Source: Bacteroidota bacterium (lineage in GTDB: Bacteria; Bacteroidota; Bacteroidia; Chitinophagales; Chitinophagaceae). Taken from it: 8,265 nt of DNA. The translations under genes and the position numbers were made by a program. Below are positions 5,790-8,265 of the stretch, piece by piece (position 1 is the first letter of the stretch; each line of letters begins with the position of its first letter). The stretch lies in contig JAEYVW010000121.1 in assembly GCA_023429365.1 (NCBI GenBank), positions 1 through 8,265 of the forward strand. The letters are read 5' to 3'. The notes under the pieces are model-generated. The model was not told where the DNA came from, did no database searches, and was given only the letters and a program-made list of their open reading frames with translations.

Positions 5790-6848
5790 TTAGCTGGCGA
5801 CAAACCCCAGCCTTTTCTCTACGGCGGGCGGCAGGCTGGGTAATTTTCTTCTCTCAATCAGGAAACTATTCAACTGGGCGATTCCGCGAAATATATAGTG
5901 CGTGTCAGCAGCCGCTTTCAGGTAATCCTTGCCCGAGCTGCCCCCGGTTCCGATCCTTGTGCCGATCATCCGGTGCACCATGTTCATATGGCGGTAACGC
6001 CAGGAACTAAGCTGCTCATCAATCTCGAGCAGGCTGTTTAGCAGCTGGAAAGGCAACTGCAACAATGGGTAACCCCTGTAAAGCATAATAAACAACGCGG
6101 ACCTGCGCGCAGCCGGCGATAAAGTATCTGATCCGCCTGTGCTGGCAGGGCCTTCGGGGAAAAACAACTGGTCAAACGCTTCGAGATTATTTCTCTCCGC
6201 ATCCGCAAGACTCCCTTGGTACTGGAAGCGATACTCTGCCCAGAAAGGATGAATACTCTTTTCATTACCATGAGCAGCAAAGGCCGTCCAGTTCTGTTCT
6301 TCATTAAAAAACGGCATTCTTTCCAGCCAACCGTTAAGCAGTTGCAGCAATGAACTGCCGGACTCCGCTTTTTTGATCAGGTCCACATGCTCCTGCCGGA
6401 GTTGTGAAGTGTAATATTCCTTACCATGACGGGTTTCGAATTTCAGCCCCAGTTTGGCTTCCAGTTCCTTGAACTGCCAGCTTTGAAAGCCGGAAGCAGG
6501 GCGCAACATATCGCGGAAATCGAGGAAATCCATAGGGGTCATCGTTTCCATAATGTCGATCTGGTGCACCAATACCTGGAGTATGGTTACGCATCGACGA
6601 AGCCGGTGCACCACGGTCTGCAATTCAGGAGAGTTATCATTCAGCGAAGGTTTGGCCATGATGCCCACGATAGAATCCGCTTCATGATGCAGTTGTTTAA
6701 ACCAGAGTTCATATGCCTGGTGGATGATGATAAACAACATTTCATCATGCGCCGGGAGCTGGCGTTTGTCGCTTTCGGGAAACTGCGCGTTGAGAATTTT
6801 ATCTAATTCGAGGTAATCGTGGTAATGAACATCGGGCATTGCAAACAT
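5790..6848 (-). CDS. kynA: Tryptophan 2,3-dioxygenase
   Basis: Haem enzyme that opens the indole ring of L-tryptophan with O2 to give N-formylkynurenine, the first step of the kynurenine pathway; cytoplasmic and usually a homotetramer. Visible motifs are HDEMLFIIIHQAYELWFKQL (34-53, with H43 the distal His), DFRDMLRPASGFQSWQF (110-126, with R112 expected to bind the substrate carboxylate), WRYRHMNMVHR (283-293, with H287 expected as haem ligand) and GTGGSSG (300-306, with T301 contacting substrate). At 352 residues it is longer than the roughly 280-300 of well-known proteobacterial enzymes. From memory its motif wording (HQAYELWFKQ, WRYRH, MVHR) is close to animal TDO. The ATG at 6848 is the most upstream; M4 is an alternative. 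It lies 26 bases after purD, a likely shared transcript. No other kynurenine gene is in view. Confidence 0.97.
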   Translation of the reverse strand: MFAMPDVHYHDYLELDKILNAQFPESDKRQLPAHDEMLFIIIHQAYELWFKQLHHEADSIVGIMAKPSLNDNSPELQTVVHRLRRCVTILQVLVHQIDIMETMTPMDFLDFRDMLRPASGFQSWQFKELEAKLGLKFETRHGKEYYTSQLRQEHVDLIKKAESGSSLLQLLNGWLERMPFFNEEQNWTAFAAHGNEKSIHPFWAEYRFQYQGSLADAERNNLEAFDQLFFPEGPASTGGSDTLSPAARRSALFIMLYRGYPLLQLPFQLLNSLLEIDEQLSSWRYRHMNMVHRMIGTRIGTGGSSGKDYLKAAADTHYIFRGIAQLNSFLIERRKLPSLPPAVEKRLGFVAS

Positions 6849-6874
6849 TTCAGCAAAAATACACCGTACAGTTA

Positions 6875-8179
6875 TTATGCACCGTTGGATGTTTTATTCG
6901 GCATAAATTCATAACCGATATCATTGCGATAATAAATACCATTATATTTTATATACTCCAGAACATCAAGCGATGTGTCAACAGCTTCTTCAATCGAACC
7001 GCCATAAGAAGTAACACAACACACACGGCCGCCATTAGTGAGCACTTTTCCGTCTTCCTCCTTGGTGCCGGCCTGGAATACGATAGTTTGCTTGCCATAT
7101 TTTTCATTAAGCCCGGTAATCTCAAATCCTTTATCAAAAAAACCGGGGTAACCCTTACTCACGGCCACCACCGTTGCAGCAGACCTGCTATCGGCCTGCA
7201 CTTTCACCATATGTAATTCTTTGTTGGATGCCGCTACACATAAACCGACCAGATCATTCTCCAGCCTTGGCATCACTACCTGCGTTTCAGGATCACCCAT
7301 GCGGCAATTGTATTCGATCACGTACGGATCTCCATTCACATTGATGAGTCCAAAAAATATAAAGCCGGTATATTCTATGCCTTCTTCAAATATGCCATTA
7401 ACGGTAGGCTTGATGATCCTTTCTTCCACCTTGTGCATAAAGCCAGGTGTTGCAAATGGAACAGGGCTGACGGCTCCCATACCACCCGTCATCAGGCCGG
7501 TATCACCTTCACCGATCCGTTTGTAATCTTTAGCCTCCGGTAAAAGCAAATAATTTTTTCCGTCAGTAAGAACAAAAACGCTGAGTTCGATACCGGTTAA
7601 AAAATCTTCCACCACCACCTTCCTGCTGGCTTCGCCGAATTTCGATCGCTGGATCATAAGCTCAAACTCCGCGATAGCTTCTACATGACTCTTGCAAATG
7701 ACAACACCTTTTCCTGCGGCCAGGCCATCGGCTTTTAATACGATAGGGAGGGAGTGTTGCCCCAGGTATTTTACACCCTCTTCATAATTTTCAAGGGTAA
7801 ATTCTTTATAAGCAGCTGTCGGAATATTATGTCTTTGCATGAAAGCTTTTGCAAAAGCCTTGCTGCCCTCAAGCTGAGCGCCTTGTTTTGATGGGCCGAT
7901 AAAGTGGATCTCGCGTAGCTCTTCTTTTGATTTAAAAAAATCATATAAGCCATTCACCAGCGGATCTTCCGGACCTACGATCAACACTTCTATTTTTTCT
8001 TTAATACAAAACTGGCCGATGCTTTCAAAGTCTGAAAGGTCGAGTTTTACGTTTTCGCCATATTGAGCAGTACCTGGGTTACCGGGAGCAATAAAAAGCG
8101 GATTAGTCCATACACTTTGACTAAGTTTCCAGGCAAGTGCATGTTCCCTGCCGCCAGAGCCTAATAATAAAATTCGCAT
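6875..8179 (-). CDS. purD: Phosphoribosylamine--glycine ligase (GAR synthetase)
   Basis: Second step of de novo purine synthesis: 5-phosphoribosylamine + glycine + ATP gives glycinamide ribonucleotide. The product is 434 residues, normal for a stand-alone bacterial PurD. The N-terminal domain carries GSGGREHALAWKL (7-19), APGNPGT (31-37) and GPEDPL (69-74). The ATP-grasp core follows with GPSKQGAQLEGSKAFAK (95-111), LKADGLAAGKGV (148-159), VEDFLTGIELSV (190-201), PEAKDYKRIGEGDTGLMTGG (214-233) and VIEYNCRMGDPETQ (287-300; E289 and N291 at the expected metal-binding positions). A C-terminal domain (about 328-425) closes it, with a short polar tail. The ATG at 8179 places the nucleotide-binding glycines at the very N-terminus, as expected. 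Directly downstream on the same strand is kynA; no other purine gene is in view. Confidence 0.98.
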   Translation of the reverse strand: MRILLLGSGGREHALAWKLSQSVWTNPLFIAPGNPGTAQYGENVKLDLSDFESIGQFCIKEKIEVLIVGPEDPLVNGLYDFFKSKEELREIHFIGPSKQGAQLEGSKAFAKAFMQRHNIPTAAYKEFTLENYEEGVKYLGQHSLPIVLKADGLAAGKGVVICKSHVEAIAEFELMIQRSKFGEASRKVVVEDFLTGIELSVFVLTDGKNYLLLPEAKDYKRIGEGDTGLMTGGMGAVSPVPFATPGFMHKVEERIIKPTVNGIFEEGIEYTGFIFFGLINVNGDPYVIEYNCRMGDPETQVVMPRLENDLVGLCVAASNKELHMVKVQADSRSAATVVAVSKGYPGFFDKGFEITGLNEKYGKQTIVFQAGTKEEDGKVLTNGGRVCCVTSYGGSIEEAVDTSLDVLEYIKYNGIYYRNDIGYEFMPNKTSNGA

Positions 8180-8227
8180 GTTGGTTTATTCGTCGGGTTT
8201 AGGAACTGCGAATATCGGTGTGTTTCA

Positions 8228-8260
8228 TAAAGATAATTCTAAAAATTTGTGAGTGGTCAA
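8228..8260 (-). promoter_or_regulatory. Weak candidate promoter for purD
   Basis: On the minus strand TATCTTTA (8235-8228) matches TAnnTTTG in all but the last base, and a TTG (8260-8258) lies 22 bases upstream as a possible -33 element. The leader would be about 40 bases. Only 86 bases upstream of purD are visible, with no riboswitch-like structure in them. Confidence 0.3.
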
Positions 8261-8265
8261 TTTTC

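Noticed and set aside
6839..7216. Plus-strand frame of 125 codons across the purD-kynA junction.
   Set aside because: It is antisense to the conserved C-terminal domain of PurD and has no convincing features.
8180..8265. Purine riboswitch upstream of purD.
   Set aside because: The 86 visible bases show no conserved aptamer core or hairpin pattern; anything further upstream is outside the window.

Overview
This window looks like a chromosomal segment from a member of the Bacteroidota, most likely near the Chitinophagaceae. The reasons are the mreB-mreC-mreD-mrdA cell-shape cluster, weak or absent Shine-Dalgarno sequences, promoter candidates resembling the TTTG / TAnnTTTG pattern of that phylum, ATAAA-palindrome intergenic repeats that I recall from Bacteroidota genomes, and a small signal-peptide barrel-like protein ending in Phe. 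The assignment comes from reading the sequence; no database search was possible.

Layout, left to right. Positions 1-1895 (minus) hold penicillin-binding protein 2 (mrdA), intact in frame and cut by the left edge before its stop. Positions 1896-2312 are non-coding and contain a leader hairpin, a promoter candidate and a symmetric cluster of palindromic repeats. Positions 2313-4832 (minus) hold mreD, mreC and mreB, read in the order mreB, mreC, mreD. mreC and mreD overlap by 4 bases and both start with GTG. An 85-base spacer with heptamer repeats separates mreB from mreC. Positions 4833-5230 are a divergent intergenic region with a good mreB promoter candidate and a G-quadruplex motif. Positions 5231-5725 (plus) encode the only plus-strand gene, a small exported protein with a histidine-rich loop. 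It converges on a tryptophan 2,3-dioxygenase gene (5790-6848, minus) across a terminator that could work in both directions. purD (6875-8179, minus) lies 26 bases upstream of the dioxygenase and probably shares its transcript.

Functionally, MreB filaments, MreC, MreD and PBP2 belong to the elongasome that inserts lateral-wall peptidoglycan in rod-shaped cells. RodA, the partner polymerase of PBP2, would be expected just past the left edge. purD (purine synthesis) and the dioxygenase (first step of the kynurenine pathway) are metabolic genes with no evident link to cell shape.

I found no phage, CRISPR, tRNA, rRNA, transposase or defence genes. The genes are ordinary. The less expected signals are non-coding (the nested palindromic cluster inside the shape operon, the heptamer repeats and the G-quadruplex motif), plus a Cys/His cluster in PBP2 and the His-rich loop of the small exported protein. 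I do not see a convincing new biological system here.
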